The notes under the pieces were generated by a model that made no database searches, was not told where the DNA came from, and saw nothing but the letters and a program-made list of their open reading frames with translations. Positions 49,938 to 58,312 of a DNA stretch of 64,000 nt are shown one piece after another. Both the position numbers and the translations under genes were made by a program. The stretch's first letter is position 1. Each line of letters starts with the position of its first letter. Source of the stretch: Sediminibacterium ginsengisoli (lineage in GTDB: Bacteria > Bacteroidota > Bacteroidia > Chitinophagales > Chitinophagaceae); the NCBI RefSeq assembly GCF_900167075.1, contig NZ_FUWH01000001.1, positions 62,001 to 126,000 of the forward strand. The letters run 5' to 3'.

Positions 49938-50375
49938 ATGATGCAAAGCGCAGATGTATTACTGGTGGAGGACAATCCTAACGATGCCGAGATGACAATG
50001 CGGGCATTAATGAAGAACAATGTAGTCAATTCTATTACGCACCTCTCAGACGGCGCACAGGCGCTGGATTACCTGTTCCGGAAAGGAGAATATGCAAGCC
50101 GTACACCAGGGCACAATCCCAAGCTGATCCTGCTGGATCTTAAAATGCCGAAAGTAGACGGTATTGAAGTATTAAGAAAGATCAAAGAAACCGAAGACCT
50201 GCGGACGATCCCGGTAGTGGTGCTCACATCGTCTAACCAGGATCCGGATATCAGGATCTGTTACAGCCTGGGTGTAAACAGTTATGTGGTGAAACCTGTG
50301 GCTTTTGAGGCGTTTATCAAAGCCATTTCGGGGCTTGGGCTTTACTGGCTGATCACCAATCAGCCGCCGCAATGA
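49938..50375 (+). CDS. Single-domain response regulator, Rcp1-like
   Basis: This 145-residue CheY-like receiver has no output domain. The acidic pocket is VEDN (E11, D12), the phospho-acceptor Asp lies in LLDLKMPKVDG (D67), and the conserved Lys is in YVVKPV. The long loop PFR-like KGEYASRTPGHNPK is typical of the Rcp1 group that partners with phytochrome-type kinases. It is coupled to the upstream kinase gene and probably relays phosphate to a further partner. Confidence 0.93.
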   Translation: MMQSADVLLVEDNPNDAEMTMRALMKNNVVNSITHLSDGAQALDYLFRKGEYASRTPGHNPKLILLDLKMPKVDGIEVLRKIKETEDLRTIPVVVLTSSNQDPDIRICYSLGVNSYVVKPVAFEAFIKAISGLGLYWLITNQPPQ

Positions 50376-50388
50376 GGTTTGATTATTA

Positions 50389-50421
50389 TTTGCATCGGTA
50401 ACGCGCCGCCCAGTAACTTTG
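50389..50421 (+). promoter_or_regulatory. Promoter of a near-leaderless gene
   Basis: TTTG (50389-50392) and TAACTTTG (50414-50421) are 21 bp apart. The downstream ATG is at 50426, so transcription would begin at or next to the start codon. Confidence 0.65.
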
Positions 50422-50425
50422 CAGC

Positions 50426-50770
50426 ATGTTTGTAAATGATGATCTGCAGCAAAGATGGTGGGCGCTGGAAGCAAAAATGGTAGAACGGTTCGGGAAAAAG
50501 CCGGACCTGGAGGCGATCCTGTTCCTGATCGGCATGCAGGAAACGGGCTTTATGAAAGAAAAGATCTCTAAAGAGCAGAAGCAGGACCTGATGCACGTTG
50601 CCGTATGCACGGTATTATGCCAGAGCGGCTATTACCTGTTGCAGGGGCACGATAAGGAAGGCTGGCCGCATTTCCAGCAGGTGAAAGAGCTGCCGGCAAT
50701 GACGATGCCGGTACAGGAAAATTTTATAAAAGATCACGTACTGCTTTATTTTGAACAACAGGGGTTTTAA
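50426..50770 (+). CDS. Conserved hypothetical protein
   Basis: This 114-residue, soluble, mainly helical protein starts MFVNDDLQQRWWALEAKMVERFG, with LEAILFLIGMQETG and HVAVCTVLCQSGYY in the middle. No signal peptide or known motif is seen. It has its own near-leaderless promoter and lies directly upstream of gcvH. The regular amphipathic helices and normal codon use make it a convincing gene; I do not recognise a function. Confidence 0.7.
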   Translation: MFVNDDLQQRWWALEAKMVERFGKKPDLEAILFLIGMQETGFMKEKISKEQKQDLMHVAVCTVLCQSGYYLLQGHDKEGWPHFQQVKELPAMTMPVQENFIKDHVLLYFEQQGF

Positions 50771-50816
50771 AAGAGGAATATTTTCCTAATATTTGCATTA
50801 TCAAAACACGACTCAT

Positions 50817-51194
50817 ATGAATTTCCCGGCAGAATTACGTTACACGAAAGATCACGAATGGATAAGCCTCGAAGGCAATGTAGCCACTGTAGGTATAACA
50901 GACTTTGCACAGCATGAGCTGGGAGATATCGTATATGTGGACATTAATACAGTGGGCAGTGCCCTCGATGCAGAAGCGGTTTTTGGTACAGTAGAAGCGG
51001 TGAAAACCGTTAGCGACCTGTTACTGCCTGTAGCCGGTACTATTACCGAAGTAAACAGTCTGCTCGAAAAACAACCGGAACTGGTGAACACTGATCCTTA
51101 TGGTGATGGCTGGATGGTAAAAGTAACTGTTGCCAATCCGGAAGACGTAGCCGCCCTGATGAGCAGCGACGCTTATGCCGCACTGGTAGGTTAA
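50817..51194 (+). CDS. gcvH: Glycine cleavage system H protein
   Basis: This 125-residue lipoyl-carrier protein shuttles the aminomethyl group between the P and T proteins of glycine cleavage. [24 protein letters not shown] is the conserved start, and the lipoylation Lys is in [11 protein letters not shown] (K63). The ATG at 50817 gives the standard length. No gcvP, gcvT or lipoylation gene is adjacent. Confidence 0.96.
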   Translation: MNFPAELRYTKDHEWISLEGNVATVGITDFAQHELGDIVYVDINTVGSALDAEAVFGTVEAVKTVSDLLLPVAGTITEVNSLLEKQPELVNTDPYGDGWMVKVTVANPEDVAALMSSDAYAALVG

Positions 51195-51257
51195 GAAATC
51201 CGGATCGTTTTCCGCTACGTATATCTTTACGTACAACCTTAATACCAAAGCCCAGTT

Positions 51258-51800
51258 TTGCAAGTAGTTAAGAAATACAGCGAAACAGAACTTGTGATGC
51301 TGCTCCGGCAGCGGTCAGGTGATGTATTTGAGTATCTGTATGATAATTACGCAGGGGCCCTCCATTCTATTATCCTGAACATAGTAAAGGAAGAACAGCA
51401 GGCATCCGATGTACTGCAGGACGTATTTGTGAAGATCTGGAAACAGATCGGCAATTACGACAGCAGCAAGGGCCGGTTGTTTACCTGGATGCTTAATATA
51501 GCACGCAACAGCGCCATAGACCTGGTGAGGAGCCGTCATTTCCAGAATAGTCAGCAAACGCTTGAATTAAGTGAGGAAGTGTATAATGGCGGAAGCACGG
51601 AAGGCCTCAATACCGATCATATCGGGTTGCGGAAGATTGTGCACCAGTTGAAAGAGGAGCAACGTGTGTTAATAGAATTGGCCTATTTTCAGGGGTATAC
51701 GCAGGACGAGATCGCAAAACTCACTGCCTTACCATTGGGAACGGTTAAAACAAGAATAAGAGCCGGTTTGATCCAGTTAAGACAAATGATTAAAATATAA
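51258..51800 (+). CDS. ECF sigma factor (SigK-like)
   Basis: This 180-residue protein has region 2 (FEYLYDNYAGALHSIIL, DVLQDVFVKIWKQIG, KGRLFTWMLNIARNSAIDLVR) and region 4 (YFQGYTQDEIAKLTALPLGTVKTRI). The start is TTG at 51258; an ATG is not available before region 2. The following gene, with a GTG start one base after this stop, encodes a RskA-like anti-sigma factor, so the two form a regulatory pair. Confidence 0.92.
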   Translation: MQVVKKYSETELVMLLRQRSGDVFEYLYDNYAGALHSIILNIVKEEQQASDVLQDVFVKIWKQIGNYDSSKGRLFTWMLNIARNSAIDLVRSRHFQNSQQTLELSEEVYNGGSTEGLNTDHIGLRKIVHQLKEEQRVLIELAYFQGYTQDEIAKLTALPLGTVKTRIRAGLIQLRQMIKI

Positions 51801-51801
51801 A

Positions 51802-52605
51802 GTGGATATCAGGGAATACATAGAAAGCGGAGCTATCGAAAGCTATGTGCTTGGCCTGGCCGATGCACAGGAAGCTGCCGAGCTTGAGCTGCTGAGCCGT
51901 CAGCATCCTGAAATAAGGGATGCCATTGACGCATTCGAGGCTTCCCTTGAAAGCCACGCGCTGGCGCATGCCGTTCCCCCACCCGCTGGCGTGAAGGAAA
52001 AACTGATCGGTGAGCTGAAAGATGGTTTTGTTGTAACCGATGTTATAACAACTGCTCCTGTTATCTCCGTCAACCGCCGCACCAGGTATATAGCCGCCGC
52101 TGCTGTTATATTACTGGTAGTAAGCGCAGGACTTAATATTTATTTCTATAACCAGTTCCGCGATACCAGGAACCAGTACCAGGCGCTGCTGATACAGAAG
52201 AACAGCCTGCTGGCAGAAAATAACGTGATGCAGGCCCGCTCACTGAATATGTACGAAGGCATGCAGATGATGAGCGATCCGGCCGTAAGAAAAGTTTCCA
52301 TGTCAGGCGCAGGTACCGGCGTGAAAGAAAGGGAGAATAACCTGGCTACGGTATTCTGGGATAGCAAAACCAAAGATGTGTACCTGCTGGGCAATAAACT
52401 GCCCCAGGCACCTGCCGGAAAACAATACCAGCTATGGGCTATCGTAAACGGCAAACCTGTTGATGCAGGTATGATGGGCGATTGCCAGGGTCTCTGCAGG
52501 ATGAAAAATATTACAGCCGCCTCAGCCTTCGCTATCACACTCGAGAAGGCAGGCGGTGTTGCCCAGCCCACACTTTCCGAACTGCAGGTGATCGGTAAAG
52601 TATAA
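51802..52605 (+). CDS. RskA-like anti-sigma factor
   Basis: This 267-residue single-pass membrane protein has an N-terminal sigma-binding domain (YIESGAIESYVLGLADAQEAAEL), TM at about residues 93-113 (YIAAAAVILLVVSAGLNIYFY) and a coiled stretch. The C-terminal periplasmic RskA domain has VFWDSKTKDVYLLGNKLP and GKQYQLWAIVNGKPVDAG. It would hold the upstream ECF sigma factor at the membrane until a signal triggers proteolysis. The start is GTG at 51802. Confidence 0.92.
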   Translation: MDIREYIESGAIESYVLGLADAQEAAELELLSRQHPEIRDAIDAFEASLESHALAHAVPPPAGVKEKLIGELKDGFVVTDVITTAPVISVNRRTRYIAAAAVILLVVSAGLNIYFYNQFRDTRNQYQALLIQKNSLLAENNVMQARSLNMYEGMQMMSDPAVRKVSMSGAGTGVKERENNLATVFWDSKTKDVYLLGNKLPQAPAGKQYQLWAIVNGKPVDAGMMGDCQGLCRMKNITAASAFAITLEKAGGVAQPTLSELQVIGKV

Positions 52606-52653
52606 ACATTCCCCAATTTTCAGTTCCGTACCTCTTCGTCCTGCCGGTGGTTT

Positions 52654-52661
52654 TATCTTTG
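52654..52661 (+). promoter_or_regulatory. -7 promoter box before the VanZ gene
   Basis: TATCTTTG matches TAnnTTTG, 38 bp before the TTG start codon. It gives the VanZ gene an expression signal independent of the sigma/anti-sigma pair. Confidence 0.5.
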
Positions 52662-52698
52662 CCGGTTGTATCGTTATTGCTAATTAAAAACTCATGAT

Positions 52699-53085
52699 TT
52701 GAAAGCTGTCCGCTTTATACCGGCTATTGCCTGGTTTGTGATCAGTGCTGTACTTTTTTGTTTGCCGGGATCTTTGATTCCGTCCCAAAGCTGGTTTTAC
52801 GAACATATCCCTCAGATGGATAAAATAGTTCACGTGACCATTTTCACTTTATTGGGGATTACGCTGGCATACCCTGTCAAAAAAAGCAGCGTATCACACA
52901 GGAACAGGGTAAAATGGTTTCTCTTCGTTGCAATAATGGGTATCTTATATGGAACAGCGGTAGAATTTGTACAAAGGGCCTGGATTGCTAATCGTAGCTT
53001 TGATGTGTATGATATTGCTGCAGATACGATCGGCTGTTTACTGGCCTTCATTTTCAATATGATCGCATTTACAGAAAGGGCATAA
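52699..53085 (+). CDS. VanZ family membrane protein
   Basis: This 128-residue protein has four hydrophobic segments and the VanZ-like motif YEHIPQMDKIVHVTIFTLLG, where the Asp and His of DKIVH are conserved. A VEFVQ motif lies in the third segment region. VanZ-like proteins give low-level teicoplanin resistance in some Gram-positives, but in Bacteroidota their role is unknown. The start is TTG at 52699; an ATG five bases upstream is in another frame. Confidence 0.88.
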   Translation: MKAVRFIPAIAWFVISAVLFCLPGSLIPSQSWFYEHIPQMDKIVHVTIFTLLGITLAYPVKKSSVSHRNRVKWFLFVAIMGILYGTAVEFVQRAWIANRSFDVYDIAADTIGCLLAFIFNMIAFTERA

Positions 53086-53093
53086 AAAAAATT

Positions 53094-53115
53094 GGCCCCG
53101 ATAGAAATCAGGGCC
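53094..53115 (-). terminator. Terminator hairpin with minus-strand T-run
   Basis: GGCCC/GGGCC and GAT/ATC helices enclose AGAA, with one C-A mismatch. On the minus strand the stem is followed by AATTTTTTTTATG. It would end the GH25 lysozyme transcript about 300 bp after its stop; the hairpin may also stop VanZ transcripts. Confidence 0.7.
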
Positions 53116-53409
53116 GCAACCAAAACTAACTGCTTATGAGAAAATTGACTACTTAACGTGTTTAATTATATAGAGCAAATCCGATGCCAATCTGTTTTTC
53201 ACTTTTGTTAATCATTTCTAAAGATCTTTTTGTCTCTCCTATTCTGTGTCTTTAGCTCTCTTGCTCTTTGCTTATACAAATGTCTATATTAAAGACGAAA
53301 AGAAGTGTCAAGGGTTTAACAATGAAATGTTAAAGGAATAACTACAGGCTGTAGTTTGTTCTGAATGGACTGATTTTCAGCAAATTAAAAACCCTGATTT
53401 TAAAGGAAA
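53116..53409. other. Gene-free AT-rich interval
   Basis: I see no credible gene here on either strand. The only structure is an inverted repeat TTTAACA-ATGAAA-TGTTAAA at 53315-53334. It could be part of the 3' region of the lysozyme transcript. Confidence 0.5.
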
Positions 53410-54198
53410 TTATTGCAGTAATAATTGCCTGAATGCGGTAGAATCTCCGTTGAAGACATTGCAGTCAACCGCGGTTATAATGCCATTTACCCTGCCGGTT
53501 TCACTGTGTTGCCAGAACGTCCATTCACGGCCTACCCTCGGTTTTTCCGGTTCCAGATAGTGCGCTACCCAAAGTGGATAATCGTTGAATTTTTTCCCCA
53601 GGTTCCGGTTATAAAAATCCGCATAAGTGTAGATGATTGGTTTTATACCATAATGAGCTTCCACTGCCTGCAGCCATTCTTTGAGCCTGGTCCGCATCAG
53701 CTCGGGTTTTACACCGTATAGCTGTTCTATATCTACCACGGGCGGAAGATCACCCTTTTGCAAACCAGCCTGTCTGATGAAATTTGCTGCCTGGTCCTTC
53801 CCGCTTTTTGTAGCCAGGAAAAAATGATAAGCACCACAGATCATACCTGCAGCTTTCGCACTTTCAAAGTTTGTTTTGAACTTTTTATCTGCATCGTTCA
53901 GTCCTTCCGATGCTTTGATAAACGCAAATCCCATCCGTGTACCGTCTACTTCCATGGCTTTCACTTCCGGCCAGGCAATGCTGCGCTGGTGACTGCTTAC
54001 ATCGATACCGTGAATGTCATATCCGGAAGGCATCGTAATTCCAAAAGCTGTATAACGGGCTTCCGAGGCCTTCTTTTCCTGTTCCTGCTGTAATAAATAC
54101 CGGATGGAAAGGAAGAGAGAAACGCCTCCCAGCACAATGAGTACCAGCAGCCATAATACTCGTTCAATCCTGTTGTTCTTTTTAGCCTTTCTAGCCAT
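53410..54198 (-). CDS. GH25 family lysozyme (membrane-anchored)
   Basis: This 262-residue protein has a basic N-terminus, one transmembrane anchor (~13-34, VLWLLVLIVLGGVSLFLSI) and a glycoside hydrolase 25 domain. The active-site acids are recognisable in HGIDVSSHQ (D66) and PPVVDIEQL (D156, E158). WTFWQHSETGRVNGI is the terminal strand. It cleaves peptidoglycan between MurNAc and GlcNAc from the periplasmic face. It lies 38 bp downstream of the NUDIX gene in the same direction. Confidence 0.92.
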   Translation of the reverse strand: MARKAKKNNRIERVLWLLVLIVLGGVSLFLSIRYLLQQEQEKKASEARYTAFGITMPSGYDIHGIDVSSHQRSIAWPEVKAMEVDGTRMGFAFIKASEGLNDADKKFKTNFESAKAAGMICGAYHFFLATKSGKDQAANFIRQAGLQKGDLPPVVDIEQLYGVKPELMRTRLKEWLQAVEAHYGIKPIIYTYADFYNRNLGKKFNDYPLWVAHYLEPEKPRVGREWTFWQHSETGRVNGIITAVDCNVFNGDSTAFRQLLLQ

Positions 54199-54236
54199 AA
54201 CGCAGCCAAAACTCCGTTTAATTATTCATAATCGCA

Positions 54237-54677
54237 TTACCGTACAAAAAACTGTCCTGAAGTATCGAGCGCATCGGAAAGCCAGGATGGATTGATCCTG
54301 GCGAAATTGCCGGGAAGTGCTGCAGGATCAAAAAAACCAAGTGCGGCGGTTTCTTCGTTACAGAAGCCGGCTGCAATCTGATCATGCAGTACGGCTTCAA
54401 AATAAGTGGTGATGTATTGCACGGAGCCAGATGTGTAATGATAGGTTTGAGAATCGGGGGCTGAATACACACCAATGCACCTTTTTACGGAAGCGCTTGT
54501 TCCGGTTTCTTCCCTTATCTCCCGGATGATAGCATTTTCAACAGTTTCGCCAAATTCCACATGACCTGAAATGATGCACCACTCATTCACATCCTTTCTT
54601 TTCTGCAGCAATACCTGACCCTGCTCATTGAAGATAACGGCAGCAACTGCAGGCAGGATAACCGGAGTCTTTTCCAT
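54237..54677 (-). CDS. NUDIX hydrolase
   Basis: This 146-residue protein has the complete Nudix box G-x5-E-x7-REUxEExGU (GHVEFGETVENAIIREIREETG). It hydrolyses a nucleoside diphosphate linked to another moiety; a substrate cannot be named. The ATG at 54677 gives MEKTPVILPAVAAVIFNEQG, typical for the family. The upstream in-frame codons cover the probable promoter. It is divergent from the radical SAM gene with about 80 bp between the start codons. Confidence 0.9.
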   Translation of the reverse strand: MEKTPVILPAVAAVIFNEQGQVLLQKRKDVNEWCIISGHVEFGETVENAIIREIREETGTSASVKRCIGVYSAPDSQTYHYTSGSVQYITTYFEAVLHDQIAAGFCNEETAALGFFDPAALPGNFARINPSWLSDALDTSGQFFVR

Positions 54678-54758
54678 GCAATTATTTTCTGCAAAGTAAG
54701 CACCTGGCCGCAACTAAAACAGGGAAACTGGCCGTTCTACATTATTTTTACAATCACG

Positions 54759-55790
54759 ATGCCTTATTTCAACTGGAACGATACGATCAATCTTTTTACC
54801 AAGTTTACCCCGCGGCGGTTATGGAATGCCGCTAAAGTGTATACCAGCTACCAGCTTACACGGTTAACGGGTAAGCCGGTACAATGGGGATACCCGGTAT
54901 CCATTTCCTTCGAACCTACCACATCCTGTAATCTCCGGTGCCCGGAATGTCCGAGCGGACTGCGTGCATTTACGCGACCTACCGGGATGCTGCAGCGCGA
55001 TTTCTTCACCGAAACCATCGATGATATTCATAAGGAGATCCTCTACCTGATCTTTTATTTCCAGGGCGAACCTTACCTGAACCCCGAGTTTCTGAACATG
55101 GTAAAATATGCGCATGATAAAGGCATTTATACGGCCACATCTACCAATGCACATTACCTTACCGATCAGAAAGCAAAACAAACGGTGGAGAGCGGGCTCG
55201 ACAGGCTGATCATATCCATCGACGGCACTACACAGGATGTTTACCAGCAATACCGTGTAGGCGGCAAGCTGGACAAAGTACTGGAAGGGGCGCGCAATAT
55301 TGTGAAATGGAAAAAGGAACTGAAAAGCAAAACCCCTTTTGTATTCTTCCAGTTCCTGGTGGTAAAACCCAACGAACACCAGATCGAAGAGATCAGGAGG
55401 CTGGGTAAAGAAATAGGTGTAGACCAGGTACGTTTTAAAACAGCGCAGGTCTACGATTATGAAAACGATCCGCACCAGCTGATTCCGGAGAATAATAAAT
55501 ACAGCCGTTACAAGAAGGACAGCAACGGCAACATGAAAGTAAAGAGTGGCCTCAGCAATCATTGCTGGAAGCTCTGGCATGCGAATGTGATCACCTGGGA
55601 CGGCCTTGTTGTTCCCTGTTGTTTTGATAAAGATGCGATGCATCGCCTGGGTAATCTCAAAACCCAGGGCTTTAAAGAGATCTGGAACAATGATAATTAC
55701 CGGCAGTTCCGCCGCGAACTGGTAACGAGCCGTAAGAACATCGATATCTGCGCCAACTGCAGCGAAGGACTTACTGTGTGGGAGGATTAA
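54759..55790 (+). CDS. Radical SAM/SPASM domain protein
   Basis: This 343-residue protein has the CxxxCxxC iron-sulfur motif in TTSCNLRCPECPSG (C57, C61, C64). A radical SAM TIM barrel follows, and then a SPASM-like C-terminal domain with additional cysteines (NHCWKLW, VVPCCFDKD, ICANCSEG) for auxiliary clusters. Such proteins modify peptides or sugars. No precursor peptide gene is visible next to it; the following gene is a MarR regulator. Confidence 0.9.
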   Translation: MPYFNWNDTINLFTKFTPRRLWNAAKVYTSYQLTRLTGKPVQWGYPVSISFEPTTSCNLRCPECPSGLRAFTRPTGMLQRDFFTETIDDIHKEILYLIFYFQGEPYLNPEFLNMVKYAHDKGIYTATSTNAHYLTDQKAKQTVESGLDRLIISIDGTTQDVYQQYRVGGKLDKVLEGARNIVKWKKELKSKTPFVFFQFLVVKPNEHQIEEIRRLGKEIGVDQVRFKTAQVYDYENDPHQLIPENNKYSRYKKDSNGNMKVKSGLSNHCWKLWHANVITWDGLVVPCCFDKDAMHRLGNLKTQGFKEIWNNDNYRQFRRELVTSRKNIDICANCSEGLTVWED

Positions 55791-55870
55791 GGCGAACAAT
55801 ATATTATATATTTAACTTATTCAACTTCTCCGGGTTCGTTCTGATCCTTATTTTATTGTACTTTTACTGA

Positions 55871-56320
55871 ATGGGCATTGAAAAAGATATACAGCAGCAG
55901 ACGTTCAGAAATGAATATCAGAAGGCCGCTATTAATATTATTTTTTCATCCAACTGGCTCAATGAAAAAATAAAAGCGTTGCTGGAGCCGGAAGACATAA
56001 CCCAACAGCAATACAATATCCTGCGCATCCTCAAGGGGAGCAAACAGCCACTCAGTACATTACAGATCAGGGCGCGCATGCTGGATAAGATGAGCGATAC
56101 CAGCCGTATTGTAGAACGCCTGATGAAAAAAGGGCTGGTAGAAAAAAGAACCTGTACGGCGGATAAACGCCTCGTAGATGTAAGCATTTCCGCGCGTGGC
56201 GTTGCTTTGCTGGAAAAGCTGGAGAATATGAATACCGAACTGGACGAGATCCTCAACCGTCTTTCGGAAGAAGAGGCGAAGACCCTGAACCGCCTGCTGG
56301 ATAAGATCCGCGAAGCGTGA
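55871..56320 (+). CDS. MarR family transcriptional regulator
   Basis: This 149-residue winged-helix dimeric repressor has QQQYNILRILKGSKQPLSTLQIRAR as the helix-turn-helix approach. MLDKMSDTSRIVERLMKKGLVEKRT is the recognition helix and DKRLVDVSISARG the wing. The long helices at both ends form the dimer interface. Target genes are not clear; the radical SAM gene upstream and the hydrolase gene downstream are both candidates. Confidence 0.9.
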   Translation: MGIEKDIQQQTFRNEYQKAAINIIFSSNWLNEKIKALLEPEDITQQQYNILRILKGSKQPLSTLQIRARMLDKMSDTSRIVERLMKKGLVEKRTCTADKRLVDVSISARGVALLEKLENMNTELDEILNRLSEEEAKTLNRLLDKIREA

Positions 56321-56468
56321 CAGGCGAAAAGCGAAGTATAATAAAATTGTTTTTTTATTTCCCGGATTCGAAGGATTAGTAATTGATATAACTAAGGAGC
56401 ACGCTGTGTATTTAAGCACTGCAACAGGTATTTCATCCACATTTCAGAAACCGCCTCACCACATCATT

Positions 56469-56476
56469 TATCTTTG
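56469..56476 (+). promoter_or_regulatory. -7 box of a leaderless gene
   Basis: TATCTTTG ends 4 bp before the ATG at 56481, so transcription should start at or within the start codon. No -33 TTTG at standard distance is seen. Confidence 0.65.
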
Positions 56477-56480
56477 TACC

Positions 56481-57962
56481 ATGAAAAGAATACTTACGTG
56501 CAGCCTGCTGCTCCTTACCACGTTATTGACAACCGCCTCTTTTGCGCAGGTATCGCCTGCTTACGAATTCCGCGCTGTATGGGTGGCAACGGTGAGCAAT
56601 ATCGACTGGCCCAGCCGTAAGAACCTTTCTGTTGAACAGCAAAAACTGGAATTTACCAGGTTGCTGGATATGCACCAGGCCAATGGCATGAACGCAGTAA
56701 TTGTACAGGTAAGGCCTGCTGCCGACGCCCTGTATCCGTCTCCTTACGAACCCTGGAGTGAATTCCTTACCGGTCGCCAGGGTGTTGCACCAGCCCCGTA
56801 TTATGACCCGCTGGAATTCATGATCGACGAAACGCATAAACGGGGGATGGAATTTCATGCATGGCTGAACCCCTACCGTGCCGTGTTCAACATGCTCACC
56901 TCTTCAGTTGCCCCCAACCATCTTACCAAAACAAAACCCGAATGGTTCCTGGTGTATGGGGGAAAGAAATACTTCAACCCCGGTTTGCCTGAAGTACGCG
57001 AGCATACGGTGAAAGTAGTGAAAGACCTGGTTACACGATATAATATAGACGGGGTTCATATGGACGATTATTTCTACCCCTATCGTATAGACGGGAAAGA
57101 ATTTCCAGACCAGAAAACCTATGCACAATATGGGCGGGGCCTGAGCAAGGACGACTGGAGAAGAAGTAACTGCGACAGCGTGATCTTTGAACTTTTCACT
57201 GCCATCCGTTCCGTAAAACCTAAAATGCGTTTCGGGATCAGTCCTTTCGGTATCTGGCGGAATAAAAGCCAGGACCCGATGGGTAGCGATACAAGAGGCG
57301 GGCAGACCAATTACGACGACCTGTATGCAGATATCCTCCTGTGGTTGCAGAAAGGCTGGATCGATTATGTTACCCCGCAGCTGTACTGGGAGCGCGGCCA
57401 CAAACTCGCGGATTATGATATACTCCTGAAATGGTGGAATGAACACGCTTATGGCAAACACTTATATATCGGTCACGGTATTTACAGGGCCGGTACCAAT
57501 GCCGCCTGGCGTAACCCGGATGAAATTCCGGCAGAGATCAGGGAGCTGCGGAAATACAGCACCACGCAGGGAAGCATTTACTTTAACAGTAAAGTGTTTG
57601 AAAAGAATCCCAATGGCTGGAACGACAGCCTGCGGAACAATTATTACCGTCACCCGGCACTGATCCCGGCCATGCCCTGGATCGATAATGCCATTCCTTC
57701 ACAACCCCTGACTGAAAAGCTGGACAACGACCAGGTAAAGCTGGTATACAAAGGCGAAGACAAGATCCGCGCATTTGCCATATTTACAGTAGCGCCGGGT
57801 GTTGAACCGAAATTCACCAATGCACAGCTTGTACAACTGATCATTGCCGACAAAACGGTTACTGTTGACCTGAATAAAGTACCGGATGCGAAAGGAATGA
57901 AAATTTATGCGGCGTCGGTAAGTCCTTATAATAATATCAGTCCGTTTACAGAGTTAAGGTAA
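56481..57962 (+). CDS. Secreted GHL10-type (YngK-like) glycoside hydrolase
   Basis: This 493-residue protein has a signal peptide (cleavage after ASFAQ) and a TIM-barrel domain of the DUF187/GHL10 family. The characteristic stretches are EFRAVWVATVSNIDWPS, AVIVQVRPAADALYPS, HAWLNPYRA, IDGVHMDDYFYPY, FGISPFGIWRN and VTPQLYWERG. A small beta domain closes the chain. The family is thought to act on peptidoglycan or cell-wall glycans. The ATG directly after the promoter box is preferred over an upstream in-frame start. Confidence 0.9.
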   Translation: MKRILTCSLLLLTTLLTTASFAQVSPAYEFRAVWVATVSNIDWPSRKNLSVEQQKLEFTRLLDMHQANGMNAVIVQVRPAADALYPSPYEPWSEFLTGRQGVAPAPYYDPLEFMIDETHKRGMEFHAWLNPYRAVFNMLTSSVAPNHLTKTKPEWFLVYGGKKYFNPGLPEVREHTVKVVKDLVTRYNIDGVHMDDYFYPYRIDGKEFPDQKTYAQYGRGLSKDDWRRSNCDSVIFELFTAIRSVKPKMRFGISPFGIWRNKSQDPMGSDTRGGQTNYDDLYADILLWLQKGWIDYVTPQLYWERGHKLADYDILLKWWNEHAYGKHLYIGHGIYRAGTNAAWRNPDEIPAEIRELRKYSTTQGSIYFNSKVFEKNPNGWNDSLRNNYYRHPALIPAMPWIDNAIPSQPLTEKLDNDQVKLVYKGEDKIRAFAIFTVAPGVEPKFTNAQLVQLIIADKTVTVDLNKVPDAKGMKIYAASVSPYNNISPFTELR

Positions 57963-57990
57963 AACTATCATTATCAGTATTTTATATCAA

Positions 57991-58018
57991 TCGCCGGGAC
58001 ATGTAAGTGCCGGCGATC
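57991..58018. terminator. Hairpin after the GHL10 gene
   Basis: ATCGCCGG (57991-57998) and CCGGCGAT (58011-58018) form an 8-bp perfect stem 29 bp after the stop. No T-run follows on the plus strand, so it is a weak terminator candidate. Confidence 0.45.
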
Positions 58019-58113
58019 GCATTTCGGGCCGGTAAAGAAAAAAAATACTGTCAGGCATTCCAACCTTTATCCTGTTTCCTGCTCTTTTTAGTGCGCCCGT
58101 TGCGCAATTCATT

Positions 58114-58275
58114 ATGCGGAAACTGAATCTTATCATACCAGTATTGATCCTTGCGGTTGCGCTGCTCCTTCTTTTTTGCGAGCGGCAGCCGGCAAAACAA
58201 AACAGGATGAGTGAAGCCAGTACTTCCATAACGGAAGACATCGGATCCGCAGCCGTCATGTTCAGATGTATCTGA
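58114..58275 (+). CDS. Possible small lipoprotein
   Basis: This is a 53-residue frame starting MRKLNLIIPVLILAVALLLLFC, a basic n-region and hydrophobic core ending in a lipobox-like LLLFC (Cys 22), followed by a short hydrophilic tail (ERQPAKQNRMSEAST). It ends 37 bp before the outer-membrane receptor gene. The signal is well formed, but the frame is short and no family is known, so it may be chance. Confidence 0.4.
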   Translation: MRKLNLIIPVLILAVALLLLFCERQPAKQNRMSEASTSITEDIGSAAVMFRCI

Positions 58276-58312
58276 GAAAGAAAAATTAATTAACCGGCAA
58301 CCAGAACCCAAT

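Noticed and set aside
54864..55799. 311-codon minus-strand frame opposite the radical SAM gene
   Set aside because: Shadow frame; the plus-strand gene has full cysteine motifs and codon bias.
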